Assembly: GCA_035286745.1 (NCBI GenBank)
Contig: DATECU010000376.1
Span: 1-23,173 of the forward strand
Direction: 5' to 3'
From: DATECU01 sp035286745
GTDB taxonomy: Bacteria; Acidobacteriota; Vicinamibacteria; Fen-336
DNA length: 23,173 bases
Below are positions 7,441-15,535 of the stretch, in pieces (within the stretch, counting starts at the first letter, position 1; the number at the start of each line of letters is the position of its first letter). The notes beneath the pieces are model-generated. The model had not been told where the DNA came from. It ran no database searches and saw only the letters and a list, made by a program, of their open reading frames with translations. The position numbers and the translations under genes were made by a program.

Positions 7441-8154
7441 TCACTTCTTCTCTTTCTTCTCGGCCTTCTTCTCGCCCTTCTTGTCGGCCTTCTCCTCGCC
7501 CTCGACCTCGGTCTTGCCCTTCTTGATGACCTCGGGCTCCGCCGCCGCGGTGGCAGCAGCGGCCTCGGCCTCCGCCTCGGCGGTGGCCGACACCTCGGCC
7601 TTCGGCGCCACCACGTGGGCCACCACGACCTCCGGGCCGGTCAGGACCTTGACCTTGTCGCCCACAACGAGGTCCGAGACCCTGAGGTGCCGCCCCAGCT
7701 CGAGGCCCGAGACGTCGACCACGACCTTCTGGGGAATGTCGAGCGGCAGACACTCGATCTCCAGCTCGCGGGTCACGAAGTCGAGCAGGCCGCCCTGGGT
7801 CTTGACGCCCACCGGCACGCCATGCAGCTCCACATGCACGTCGACCTGGATGGGCTTGTCGAGGGCCACCTCAAAGAAGTCGGCGTGCAGCAGGCGGTCC
7901 TTCAGGGGCTCCACCTGGAACTCCTTGAGGATGACCTTGCGACGGGCACCGGCCAGCTCGAGGTCGAACAGGGTGTTCTCCCCGGCGCCGCTCCTCAAGA
8001 TGCTCACGATCTCCTTGGGCGAAACCGACAAGGACGCGGGCGGCTTGCCGGCCCCGTAGAGAACGCCGGGAATGAGGCCCTGGGCGCGCAGGCGGCGGTT
8101 GCAGTTCTTTCCAGTCTCGGTCCGGCTGCTCGCCGCGACCACGATCTCAGGCAT
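7441..8154 (-). CDS. rplY: 50S ribosomal protein L25, CTC/TL5 type
   Basis: This protein binds 5S rRNA. The 237-residue protein has the N-terminal L25 domain (RTETGKNCNRRLRAQG, then GVLYGAG, about 1-95) and the C-terminal TL5/CTC beta domain (about 96-190), with the conserved LKEFQVEPLKDRLLHADF in between. It ends with an Ala/Glu stretch followed by a very Lys/Glu-rich tail of about 30 residues, probably disordered. The ATG at 8154 has AAGGAG about 10 bases upstream. It is downstream of prs and upstream of pth, the classic prs-ctc-pth order. Confidence 0.95.
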   Translation of the reverse strand: MPEIVVAASSRTETGKNCNRRLRAQGLIPGVLYGAGKPPASLSVSPKEIVSILRSGAGENTLFDLELAGARRKVILKEFQVEPLKDRLLHADFFEVALDKPIQVDVHVELHGVPVGVKTQGGLLDFVTRELEIECLPLDIPQKVVVDVSGLELGRHLRVSDLVVGDKVKVLTGPEVVVAHVVAPKAEVSATAEAEAEAAAATAAAEPEVIKKGKTEVEGEEKADKKGEKKAEKKEKK

Positions 8155-8178
8155 GACTTCCTTACTCCTTCAAAGAAC

Positions 8179-8275
8179 GCTCAGCGGCAGCAATCAGCGA
8201 TCGGCACTCAGCAGTCAGCTTCACAGGATACCTCTTCCTGGGCTGAGCGCAGATAGCTGAGCGCTGACAGCTACC
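8179..8275. repeat. Dispersed inverted repeat, copy B
   Basis: It fills the prs-rplY gap. The left part (about 8179-8220) contains TCAGCGATCGGCACTCAGC at 8194-8212. The right part (about 8240-8272) is an imperfect inverted copy built of the same CAGC/GCTGA words. The 19-mer matches inverted copy A (273-291) with one mismatch. Arms facing each other around a short unique centre are shared with copy A, suggesting one element family in intergenic DNA. Confidence 0.5.
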
Positions 8276-8276
8276 T

Positions 8277-9218
8277 TCATACGAATAGGCTAGTGACCGA
8301 CGCCTCCTCGTGGATGTTGCGAATGGCCTTGGACAGGAGCTCGGCGACGGAGAGAACCACCACCTTCTCCGACCGGCTCTTGTCTTCACCGAGGGGCATC
8401 GAATCGGTGACGATGAGCTTGGACAGCGGGCTGGCCTCGATCCTCTGCACGGCGTCCCGCGACAGCACGGCGTGGGTGGAGGAGGCCAGCACCTCGCGGG
8501 CACCCGCCTTCTTCACCGCCTCCGCCACCTTGGCCAGGGTGCCTCCGGTGTCCACGATGTCGTCCACGATCATGGCCGTCCGGCCTTCCACTTCGCCCAC
8601 CACCCGGTGCACTTCAGCAACGTTAGGCGTGTCTCGGCGCTTGTCCACGATGGCCAGGGCGGCGTCCAGCCGCTTGGCGTAGGCGCGGGCGCGCTCCACG
8701 CCCCCGGCATCGGGAGATACCACGGTGAGCTTGGGCAGCCGGAGCTTGGAGACGTAGTCCATGATCACCGGGGCCGCGAACAGGTGATCGACCGGCACGT
8801 CGAAGAAGCCCTGGATCTGGGAAGCGTGCAAGTCCATGGTCAGGATTCGGTCGGTCCCCGCCGTGGACAGCAGGTCCGCCACCAGTTTGGCGGTGATGGG
8901 GACCCGCGGCTTGTCCTTGCGATCCTGGCGGGCGTAGCCGTAGTAGGGCATCACCGCCGTGATCCGCGAGGCGCTCGATCGCTTGAAGGCGTCGAGCATC
9001 ACCAAGAGCTCCATCAGGTTTTCGTTCACCGGAGGGCAGGTGGGTTGCACCACGAAGACGTCGGCGCCGCGCACGTTGTCTTGGATCTGAAACCAAACCT
9101 CACCGTCGGCGAAGCGGCTCAAGTGAGCGCGGCCCAAGGGCAGACCCAGGTGCCGCGCGATCGACTCCCCTAGCCCAGGGTGTGCGCTGCCCGTGAAAAC
9201 CCTTAACTCCCGGTTCAT
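8277..9218 (-). CDS. prs: Ribose-phosphate pyrophosphokinase (PRPP synthetase)
   Basis: Prs makes PRPP from ribose 5-phosphate and ATP for nucleotide, His and Trp synthesis. The 313-residue class I enzyme shows FADGE near 36-40, YARQDRK around 95-101, the metal/ATP-binding DLHASQIQGFF at 129-139, a flexible-loop Lys/Arg segment near 182-195, and the PRPP-binding loop VDDIVDTGGTL at 218-228. The ATG at 9218 gives the normal N-terminus MNRELRVFTGSAHP. It lies downstream of tRNA-Gln, across an 87-bp gap that holds a small UUCG hairpin. Confidence 0.97.
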   Translation of the reverse strand: MNRELRVFTGSAHPGLGESIARHLGLPLGRAHLSRFADGEVWFQIQDNVRGADVFVVQPTCPPVNENLMELLVMLDAFKRSSASRITAVMPYYGYARQDRKDKPRVPITAKLVADLLSTAGTDRILTMDLHASQIQGFFDVPVDHLFAAPVIMDYVSKLRLPKLTVVSPDAGGVERARAYAKRLDAALAIVDKRRDTPNVAEVHRVVGEVEGRTAMIVDDIVDTGGTLAKVAEAVKKAGAREVLASSTHAVLSRDAVQRIEASPLSKLIVTDSMPLGEDKSRSEKVVVLSVAELLSKAIRNIHEEASVTSLFV

Positions 9219-9273
9219 CGTGAAGAGCCCGTTCTCCCGTCTCTCTCGCCTCGGTGCCGTCTCAGGCCTCGCC

Positions 9274-9289
9274 GCCGACCGAAGTCGGC
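9274..9289 (-). terminator. UUCG-loop hairpin between tRNA-Gln and prs
   Basis: On the minus strand, GCCGAC and GTCGGC form a six-bp stem around a TTCG tetraloop, 16 bases past the tRNA 3' end. UUCG loops are exceptionally stable and common in terminators, but no U-run follows here. It may terminate or pause the spoVG-tRNA transcript, or protect the precursor 3' end. Confidence 0.35.
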
Positions 9290-9305
9290 CCCTAGTACTC
9301 CAAGC

Positions 9306-9380
9306 TGGCTGGGGCGGAAGGATTCGAACCTTCGAATACGGGATCCAAAGTCCCGCGCCTTACCGCTTGGCCACGCCCCA
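9306..9380 (-). tRNA. tRNA-Gln (anticodon UUG)
   Basis: The 75-base tRNA includes an encoded 3' CCA. The acceptor stem TGGGGCG pairs with CGCCCCA and the discriminator base is G. The anticodon loop CTTTGGA gives anticodon TTG, and the T-arm contains GGTTCGAATCC. A U1-A72 first pair with a G discriminator is typical of bacterial glutamine tRNAs. It starts 13 bp after the spoVG stop on the same strand, so it is probably processed from a transcript that also carries spoVG. Confidence 0.96.
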
Positions 9381-9393
9381 ACGAAACACGGCT

Positions 9394-9729
9394 TCAGGAC
9401 TGAGGCGCCCCACCGGACGGCCCCGCCGCGGGCTCGTCGGTGGGGGCCGGTGCTGCGCCCCCTTGCGCTGCGACCTGGCCTACCTGCTGCTTGTAGACCG
9501 CCAGGACCTTCTCTTCCAGGTACTGCCGCATCTGGTTGTTGAGCGGATGGGCTATGTCTTTGAAGGTCCCGTCCTTGCGCTTCTTGCTCGGCATGGACAC
9601 GAACAGACCCTTGGGCCCGTGGATGATCTTGATGTCCGTCACCACGAAGCACTGGTCGAAAACGATCGACACAAAGGCCTTGAGCTTCTCGTCGTCTACC
9701 GGGATGACCTTGACGTCCGTGATCTCCAT
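9394..9729 (-). CDS. spoVG: SpoVG family RNA-binding regulator
   Basis: SpoVG is a small site-specific nucleic-acid-binding protein. In Bacillus it affects septation and sporulation, and it is widespread in non-spore-formers. The 111-residue protein has the family core MEITDVKVIPVDDEKLKAF, then FVVTDIKIIHGPKGLFVSMPS, and the DGTFKDIAHPLN motif by residues 58-69. The final 30 or so residues are a low-complexity Ala/Pro/Gly tail. A good AAGGAG lies 10 bases before the ATG at 9729. It is 12 bp downstream of ispE, a spacing that implies one transcript. Confidence 0.94.
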   Translation of the reverse strand: MEITDVKVIPVDDEKLKAFVSIVFDQCFVVTDIKIIHGPKGLFVSMPSKKRKDGTFKDIAHPLNNQMRQYLEEKVLAVYKQQVGQVAAQGGAAPAPTDEPAAGPSGGAPQS

Positions 9730-9741
9730 GTTGTCCGCTCC

Positions 9742-10722
9742 TTACCTGGTTCGTACCCGAGCCCGTCCTGGCGACGCCCCCCGCGACCAAGCCGTCCGGT
9801 ACTGGCCGTGGGAGAGGGTCCGCGTGGTGCGAGCGTCGAAGCCTTCGGCCGCCAACGCCTCGCGCGCTCGCCGCGCCCGGGACGGGTCGTCGAACAGACC
9901 GAAGTAGGTCGACCCGCTGCCCGACAGCGATGCGAGCATGGCCCCCTCCCGGGCCAGGACCTGTCGGATGCGCCTCACCTTCGCGGCAAGGTCAGGCGCT
10001 TCCTCCAGGGCCGCTGCCTCGAGGTCGTTGGAGAGCCCCGAAAACCCCGGGCCTCCCTCCAAGTCTCTCGATACAAAGCGAAAAATCGTATTACTGTTTT
10101 CCCGGGGAGTCAAACGAGCGTCGATCCGCCGGAACACGGCCGCTGTCGAGACCGGCCGCTTGGGGTCCACGATCACCACCTGAGCCCGAATCTGGCGTAG
10201 AAGAGGATAAACCTCCTCGCCCCTGGCCAGACCCAGCGCCGTCCCCCCCACCAGGAAGTAGGGCACGTCCGCGCCCAGGCCCCGGGCGATGGAATGCAGC
10301 CCCGAAGGTCCCAGCCCCAGAGCCCACAACCGGTCCAGGCCCAGCAAGACGGCCGCCGCGTTGCTGCTGCCTCCGCCCATGCCGCCAGCTACCGGGATCC
10401 GCTTTTCGATCCGGATGGCAAGCCCGCCCTTGACGCCGGCCCGCCGGGCCAGCTCGCGGGCCGCCTTCGCCGCCAGGTTGCTGTCGTCTTGGGGAACCTC
10501 GGGATGGTTGCACTCGACCGTGATGCCGGGGCTTCGCTTCCGGCGCAGAACGATGTCGTCCTTCAGGCCCACGGTCTGGAAGATGGTGCGCAGCTCGTGG
10601 TAGCCATCCTGGCGCAAGCCCAGGACCTCGAGACCCAGGTTGATCTTGGCAAAGGACGGAACCACCAGGGCGTTCCCCCCGCCCCCGGCTTGGGTGCCGC
10701 GCGCGTGACGCCTTACCGCCAC
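9742..10722 (-). CDS. ispE: 4-(cytidine 5'-diphospho)-2-C-methyl-D-erythritol kinase
   Basis: IspE phosphorylates CDP-ME in the MEP isoprenoid pathway. The GHMP-kinase motifs are present: catalytic Lys26 in SFAKINLGL, ATP loop PVAGGMGGGSSNAA at 110-123, Asp152 in GADVPYF, and motif 3 SLSGSGSTYFG near 270. The GTG at 10722 gives 326 residues and a 10-bp overlap with the lipoprotein gene. A start about 18-20 codons later, just before VPSFAKINLG, would give a more usual N-terminus and cannot be excluded. The C-terminal Arg-rich tail is slightly longer than usual. Confidence 0.94.
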   Translation of the reverse strand: MAVRRHARGTQAGGGGNALVVPSFAKINLGLEVLGLRQDGYHELRTIFQTVGLKDDIVLRRKRSPGITVECNHPEVPQDDSNLAAKAARELARRAGVKGGLAIRIEKRIPVAGGMGGGSSNAAAVLLGLDRLWALGLGPSGLHSIARGLGADVPYFLVGGTALGLARGEEVYPLLRQIRAQVVIVDPKRPVSTAAVFRRIDARLTPRENSNTIFRFVSRDLEGGPGFSGLSNDLEAAALEEAPDLAAKVRRIRQVLAREGAMLASLSGSGSTYFGLFDDPSRARRAREALAAEGFDARTTRTLSHGQYRTAWSRGASPGRARVRTR

Positions 10723-11324
10723 AGACTCCGAACCTCGTGGTCGCCGAGCGGGCGGAAGCCGGCCCGAGCCGGTTCCTCGAAGACCCGCGGCGAGAAGCTG
10801 CCGCCCACCTCCGCCTCCTCCAACACCACGCTCAGCCGAGCCCCGTCAGCCAACCTGGCGCTGACCTGGCGGGGCAGCGAGGCTCCCGCGCCCCAGGACG
10901 CGCGATAGTCACGGACACTCCCCGGCGCCACCCCCACCAGGAGATCCATCACCTCAGAGGGCGTAAGGCCGACCCCCAGCACCACCTCGAGAGCCTGCGC
11001 CGTGGCCTCACCCTCCCAGTAGGCGCGATCGTGAGGGAAGCTGGCCAGCAGCCGATGGTCGCGAGCCAGCAGGGTGAGCCGGGGCCCGGTCGGCCCGGGG
11101 ACCTCGAGGCGGAGAGCATCCGGGCGCCTGAAGGCGAAGAGCACGGTGGCCCGGCCGCGGGTGCCAGGACCGCTGAGCGACACCCGGAGCCGCCCGCTCA
11201 GGCTCTCGATGGCCCGAGCTCGCTCCGCCACCTCCGGGCGCGGCAAGCTCATGCTGCGGCAGGCGCCAAGCAACAGCGCCAGGACCAGCGTGCAACTAGC
11301 GATGGTCCGGGTTCGCGCTGTCAT
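10713..11324 (-). CDS. LolB/DUF4292-like outer-membrane lipoprotein
   Basis: The 203-residue product begins with a clear lipoprotein signal: TARTR, a hydrophobic run, and lipobox LLLGAC with Cys22. The mature part has alternating beta-strand segments (LSGRLRVSLSGPG, RATVLFAFRRPDALRLEVPG) like LolB and DUF4292 proteins, which form half-barrels that bind lipids or lipoproteins. Function is inferred from that pattern only. The start at 11324 was chosen because it places the Cys correctly; the open frame extends 20 codons upstream. It overlaps the TPR gene end by 29 bp and ispE by 10 bp, an order seen in other genomes with ispE. Confidence 0.7.
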   Translation of the reverse strand: MTARTRTIASCTLVLALLLGACRSMSLPRPEVAERARAIESLSGRLRVSLSGPGTRGRATVLFAFRRPDALRLEVPGPTGPRLTLLARDHRLLASFPHDRAYWEGEATAQALEVVLGVGLTPSEVMDLLVGVAPGSVRDYRASWGAGASLPRQVSARLADGARLSVVLEEAEVGGSFSPRVFEEPARAGFRPLGDHEVRSLWR

Positions 11325-13242
11325 CCAGGGCGGTCCGGGCCTGCTTGATCTTGCGTTCGACGGCCGCCCGGTCCAGTTCACCATCGTCGTCCTTGCCCTG
11401 GAGGGCCTTCTGCCAGAAGGCCAGAGCCTCTTGGAGCTTCCCCCGCCGGTGCAACACGTCGGCCAGGTGATCGCAGATCACCGCGTTCCCGGTCTCCTTG
11501 TCGGCGGCCTTGCGCAGGCTGTCCTCGGCGCGATCGAGCTGGTTCATCCGGAACAAGGCCCAGCCCAGGCTGTCCAGGTAGGAGCCGTTGTCGGGCTCCA
11601 GAGCCACCGCCTTCTCGATCAGGGTGAGCGCCTCCTCCAGTTGCACGCCGCGGTCGGCGTTCATGTAGCCCAGGTAGTTGAGCGCCGGCGCGAAGTCGGA
11701 GCGCAGGGCCAGGAGCTCTCGGAAGACCTGCTCCGCCGCGTCGTGCTTCTTCTGGCGCTCCAGGTTGGCCCCCAACAGGAACAGGGCGCCCAGGCCCTTG
11801 GGATCGGCCTGCCGGGCCTGCCGCAGCAGCGGCTCCGCCTGCGCATAGCGCTTGGCGCGCTGGTGGAGCTGGGCCAGGCGCAACAGCACCTCCCCGTCCT
11901 GGGGCTGCTTGACCCGCAGCGCCTCCAACAGCGCCTGGGCCCGGTCCGGGTCCCCGTGCTCTTGCCAGACCAGGGCCTCCTGAATGGCCAGCGCCGAGTC
12001 CTCGGGGAAGCGCGCCCGCGCCGACTTGGCCACCTCGAGTGCCTTGCCGTACTCCTTGGCCAGGGCCAGGGCTTCCATCTCGGAGGCAAAGAGCCGAGGG
12101 TCCGGATCCCCCGCCCGATTGGCCTGGGCCAGGCTGGCCGCCGCTTCCGAGTACCGTTTCTGCTGGCGCTCCGCCATCGCCAGGTGAAGCCAGAAGATCC
12201 TGTCGTTATGTGTGGCTTGGGGTTCGCCCCGGCGGTCGCGGGCCAGCAGGCGCTTGATCTCGGCGGAAACCGCCGGGTAGTCCTCGCGACCTTCGAGGAT
12301 CGTGATGCGGAGGAAAGCCGCCCTCAGGTCCCCCGGGTGCTGGGCCAGAACCTGGTCCGCCGCGGCCGCGGCGGCCTCGTAGTCCTTGAGGTCGCGAAGC
12401 GCCGAGCCCTTGAGGACCAGGCCCTCTGGGTTCTTGGCGTCCACCTGGAGGACCGCCTGGCTCTCGGTCAGGGCCTCTTGCGGTCGGTTGGCCCGCAGCA
12501 GCACCTCCCCCAGGGCCAGCCGGGTTCGGAGGTCCGAGCCGTCGATTTCCAGCGCCTTCCGGTAGTGGAGAATCGCCTGCTCCACTTGCTGCGCCTTGTC
12601 GAAGACGTCGGCCAGCTTGGCGTAGGTGGGCGCCGAACCGGGATCGACCTCCAGGGCCTGCTTGAAGGTCGCGGCGGCTCGGTCGGTGTCGCCCTTCGCC
12701 AGGTAGAGGGCCCCCAGACGGAGGTAGGCGTCCAGATCGCCAGGCTCGGCGATCAGGTACCGCTCCCAGGCCTTGGCGGCGCCGTCGGGGTCGCCCAGCT
12801 GCCCGTAGAGGGTGGCCAGCGTCCGCAACGTCTGGGCATCGCCGGGATCCAGGCGAACGGCCTCTTCGTATTGAAGGGCAGCGCTCTTCAGCTCCCCCGT
12901 GCCGGTGCCGGTGTCAGCCTTCATGAGGAAGAGGTGGGCCAGGACCACCCGGGCCGCAGCATCGTCGGGATCGAGGCGCACCGCCTCCTGTGCGGCCGCC
13001 ACCGCCTCCTCGATGCGGCCGAGCTCGCGGAGCACGCTGGCCTGCTCGGTCCGGATGGCGGCCGACCCGGGGTCGCTCTTCTGCGCCTTCTTCAGCTCCT
13101 CGAGTGCTTCTTTGGCCTCGCCCTGGAGCTTCGCCTGCTGGGCCAGGCTGAAGTGGTAGTAGGCCTCGGCGCGAGCCGAGGAGGCAACGGAACCGGGTGG
13201 CGCCCCCACCACCAGGAGCAGGCTGAGCCCTAAGCTCGTCAT
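11296..13242 (-). CDS. Secreted TPR-repeat protein
   Basis: The 648-residue protein has an N-terminal signal peptide (MTSLGLSLLLVVG, ending near ASSARA) followed by about 16-17 tetratricopeptide repeats along almost the whole chain. Typical repeat pieces are YYHFSLAQQAKLQGEAKEAL and LDPGDAQTLRTLATLYGQLG. Such proteins scaffold complexes in the periplasm; being paired with a LolB-like lipoprotein suggests a cell-envelope role. The ATG at 13242 was chosen over the one 14 codons upstream because it places a clean signal peptide at the N-terminus. No enzyme motif is visible. Confidence 0.85.
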   Translation of the reverse strand: MTSLGLSLLLVVGAPPGSVASSARAEAYYHFSLAQQAKLQGEAKEALEELKKAQKSDPGSAAIRTEQASVLRELGRIEEAVAAAQEAVRLDPDDAAARVVLAHLFLMKADTGTGTGELKSAALQYEEAVRLDPGDAQTLRTLATLYGQLGDPDGAAKAWERYLIAEPGDLDAYLRLGALYLAKGDTDRAAATFKQALEVDPGSAPTYAKLADVFDKAQQVEQAILHYRKALEIDGSDLRTRLALGEVLLRANRPQEALTESQAVLQVDAKNPEGLVLKGSALRDLKDYEAAAAAADQVLAQHPGDLRAAFLRITILEGREDYPAVSAEIKRLLARDRRGEPQATHNDRIFWLHLAMAERQQKRYSEAAASLAQANRAGDPDPRLFASEMEALALAKEYGKALEVAKSARARFPEDSALAIQEALVWQEHGDPDRAQALLEALRVKQPQDGEVLLRLAQLHQRAKRYAQAEPLLRQARQADPKGLGALFLLGANLERQKKHDAAEQVFRELLALRSDFAPALNYLGYMNADRGVQLEEALTLIEKAVALEPDNGSYLDSLGWALFRMNQLDRAEDSLRKAADKETGNAVICDHLADVLHRRGKLQEALAFWQKALQGKDDDGELDRAAVERKIKQARTALDDSANPDHR

Positions 13243-13343
13243 GGGTATCTCCCGAACACGCGATTCTCCCACGCGGTTCGACAAACGCCAAGGGCGGACA
13301 TCGGCGGCTCGGTCGGCTCGGCAGGCAGGCCGCTGCGCCGCGC

Positions 13344-13360
13344 CCGAGCCGTGGGCTCGG
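13344..13360 (-). terminator. Hairpin after the efflux operon
   Basis: Seven-bp arms CCGAGCC and GGCTCGG with a three-base loop lie 24 bases past the stop of the methyltransferase gene, before the TPR gene. No U-run follows. The position suits the end of the five-gene operon, but termination efficiency cannot be judged. Confidence 0.35.
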
Positions 13361-13383
13361 TGGGTGGTGCCGGCGTCAGCGAC

Positions 13384-14244
13384 TCAGGTGCGGGTCCCGC
13401 GATCGGTCACCAGCTCGGGCATGCATGCATGCTGGCCGGTTGACTCGCAGTCCGCCGGAGCCCACGGCGAGAGACGGGGTATCCACATGGGGACGTTGGC
13501 CGCGTAGACGTCGTAGACGTCGCCCAGTTCCTGTCTGAGATTGTGCTCTTCCAGCAGCGTCCCCGTGAACAGGTAGAGGCTCGCCAAGGCGGCGAATTCG
13601 AGCCGGCCCAGCGTCATCATCGGCCCCACCCACAACGCAACCAAGAGGAACGAGTACATGGGGTGGCGACAGTGCGCATAGGGCCCCTTCGCCGAGAAGC
13701 CGGGAGCTTTCGGGGCCTGCCCGCGCATGCTTCGCAGAAGGGTGCGGATGCCCAGGAACTGGGCGTAGTCAATGAAGGTGGCCGAGTAGAGGAGCCCCGC
13801 CACGGCGACCAGATACAGCAAGCTGAGGATCCAGTGGGCAGGGCCGGTCGCGTGCCACAGCGTGCCGGCAAGCGGCCGCCAGAGGTAGAGCACCGAGGAG
13901 AGCGCAACACCGCTGATCGCCACCTGGGCGGGTCTCACGGCATCGGGACCGAGCAGGCTGGCAATGGCCCGCTTCGGCAAGCCACGCGCCAGGGCGCTGT
14001 GGCTCGAAGCGAAGGCAGCGAACAGCGCCGCGTTGAAGACCGCAGCCGACAACCCACCGGAGGCTTCGCGCTGGAAGTGAAGGAACAGCAGCATCCAAGC
14101 GATCGGTGCGTCAGCCGCCGCGCGGAGGAGGACGATCAGGAGGATGAGGCGCACACGCCTGGGGCGCCCATCGGGCAAGCCTTGCTTCCCGTCATCCGCC
14201 TCGACCGGCGACGAGTCCGCTGCCGGGCCGGGTTGAGCCCTCAT
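13384..14244 (-). CDS. NnrU/MddA-like membrane methyltransferase
   Basis: The 286-residue protein has about six transmembrane segments (near 32-52, 66-84, 106-122, 138-156, 197-213, 217-232). The SAM-binding end has RHPMY at 193-197, a Glu-Glu pair at 232-233, GDVYDVY at 241-247 and VPMWIP at 251-256. This is the isoprenylcysteine/phospholipid methyltransferase fold. The segments FASSHSALAR, LYLWRPL and WVGPMMTLG resemble the NnrU/MddA branch, whose characterised member methylates methanethiol to dimethyl sulfide; that assignment is moderate. The start overlaps the adaptor gene stop (ATGA), so it is the last gene of the efflux operon. The C-terminal coding DNA contains the palindrome GCATGCATGCATGC (13419-13432). 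Confidence 0.7.
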   Translation of the reverse strand: MRAQPGPAADSSPVEADDGKQGLPDGRPRRVRLILLIVLLRAAADAPIAWMLLFLHFQREASGGLSAAVFNAALFAAFASSHSALARGLPKRAIASLLGPDAVRPAQVAISGVALSSVLYLWRPLAGTLWHATGPAHWILSLLYLVAVAGLLYSATFIDYAQFLGIRTLLRSMRGQAPKAPGFSAKGPYAHCRHPMYSFLLVALWVGPMMTLGRLEFAALASLYLFTGTLLEEHNLRQELGDVYDVYAANVPMWIPRLSPWAPADCESTGQHACMPELVTDRGTRT

Positions 14245-15434
14245 CTCTTCACCCTGACCGTCTCACCGTCCTGCAGCTTCTCCGGGGGAGGGGCCACCAG
14301 GACCTCGCCGCCGGACAGGCCAGACCTAACGACAATGCCGTCCTCACGCTCGTCACCTCGATCGATCTCGCGCTGCCGGGCCCTGCCCTTCGACACCTCA
14401 AAAACGACGCTCCTTCCCTCTCGCACCACCACCGCGTCCCGCGGAACCACCACCACGCTGGCGGGAGCGGCTGGCCCCCGCTGGTCGGCCAGGAACGTCA
14501 CCTTGGCACCCATCTCGGGTTTGACGTCTTGGTGCGGATCCAGAATCGTCACCCGGACCTGGACCGTGGCCTTGGTGCGGTCGGCGGTCGGGCTGACCTG
14601 GCGGAGCACGGCACGGCACTTGCGATCGGGAAACGCCTCGACCGTGACTTCGGCCGGCTGTCCCCCTCCCAGCTTGGCCAGGCTCGACTCGCTGACGTCC
14701 GCCTCGAGCTCGAGGGTGTCGAGGTCGGCCAGGGCCGCGATAGCTCCCGAGGAGGTCGAGATGCTCCCTCCCGGAGGGATCGGAGCCACGCTCTCCCCCA
14801 CCTCGGCCATCCTCTTGATGATGGTGCCCGTGAACGGCGCCTTGATCAGCGTGTTCTCCAGGCTGGCCTGAGAGAAGGTCACCTCGGCCTGAGCCTGCCG
14901 CAGCGCGGCCTCCGCGATCTTGACGCGGCTCTCCGCCGCCTCCCGCTGGTCCACGGCCAGGACCCCGATCGCGGCCAATTCGCTGGCCAGGCGAAGCTGG
15001 CGTCGAGATTCGGCCAGGTCACCGAGAGCGCGCTCCGCGGCCGCTTGGGTCCGCTCCACCTGGGCCTGGTAGTCGTCGCTTTCCAGGCGCGCGATGACCT
15101 CGCCCCGGCGGACCCGACTCCCTTCCTCGACCCGCAGCTCCGCCAACCGACCCTGGATCTTGGCTGACACCACGGCCTTGCGGCGGGCCACCAGGTAGCC
15201 GGAGGCGGTGAGGATAGGGGTACCGGCCGCCCTGCCTGCCGCGGCCGGCACGGCCACGGCACGGACCGTCTCCACCTCGATGCCGGCCTGGGCCAGCCGC
15301 GCCCTCTGACCGTAGACCGCAGCCACCAGCAGCAGAGCCGGCAACAGCAACAGGACGACCCGACGCCACCCGCGCGTCTCCGCCCGCTGAGGATGGATGC
15401 GGAGGGATGCAAGATCGCTCTTGAGATCGCTCAT
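14241..15434 (-). CDS. HlyD-type periplasmic adaptor of an ABC exporter
   Basis: The 397-residue membrane fusion protein would link the inner-membrane permeases to an outer-membrane channel. It has an N-terminal anchor at about 25-41, a first lipoyl half-motif at about 88-120 (KIQGRLAELRVEEGSRVRRGE), an alpha-helical hairpin at about 122-190, a second lipoyl half at about 195-216 (LIKAPFTGTIIKR), then beta-barrel and membrane-proximal domains. This matches MacA-like adaptors. It follows permease 2 by 101 bp and overlaps the methyltransferase gene by 4 bp. No outer-membrane channel gene lies in the window. The substrate is unknown. Confidence 0.88.
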   Translation of the reverse strand: MSDLKSDLASLRIHPQRAETRGWRRVVLLLLPALLLVAAVYGQRARLAQAGIEVETVRAVAVPAAAGRAAGTPILTASGYLVARRKAVVSAKIQGRLAELRVEEGSRVRRGEVIARLESDDYQAQVERTQAAAERALGDLAESRRQLRLASELAAIGVLAVDQREAAESRVKIAEAALRQAQAEVTFSQASLENTLIKAPFTGTIIKRMAEVGESVAPIPPGGSISTSSGAIAALADLDTLELEADVSESSLAKLGGGQPAEVTVEAFPDRKCRAVLRQVSPTADRTKATVQVRVTILDPHQDVKPEMGAKVTFLADQRGPAAPASVVVVPRDAVVVREGRSVVFEVSKGRARQREIDRGDEREDGIVVRSGLSGGEVLVAPPPEKLQDGETVRVKR

Positions 15435-15535
15435 GATTCTGCCCTATCGGATGGAGCCGGCGGCTTCCTCAGAAGGCCCCGACCCTCTGACCGAACTCGG
15501 GATCGGTCGGGGGACATGACCGCCTGCATGGGGGG

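Noticed and set aside
8179..8275. Repeat array in the prs-rplY gap as CRISPR
   Set aside because: Short imperfect inverted words rather than direct repeats of constant length with unique spacers, and no cas genes nearby.
11074..13233. 719-codon plus-strand frame
   Set aside because: Antisense shadow of the TPR gene. The repeated Leu/Gly/Gln pattern mirrors the TPR repeats, not an independent protein.
13419..13432. GCATGCATGCATGC palindrome as a protein-binding site
   Set aside because: It lies inside the end of the methyltransferase coding region and only one copy was seen, so it cannot be distinguished from chance.
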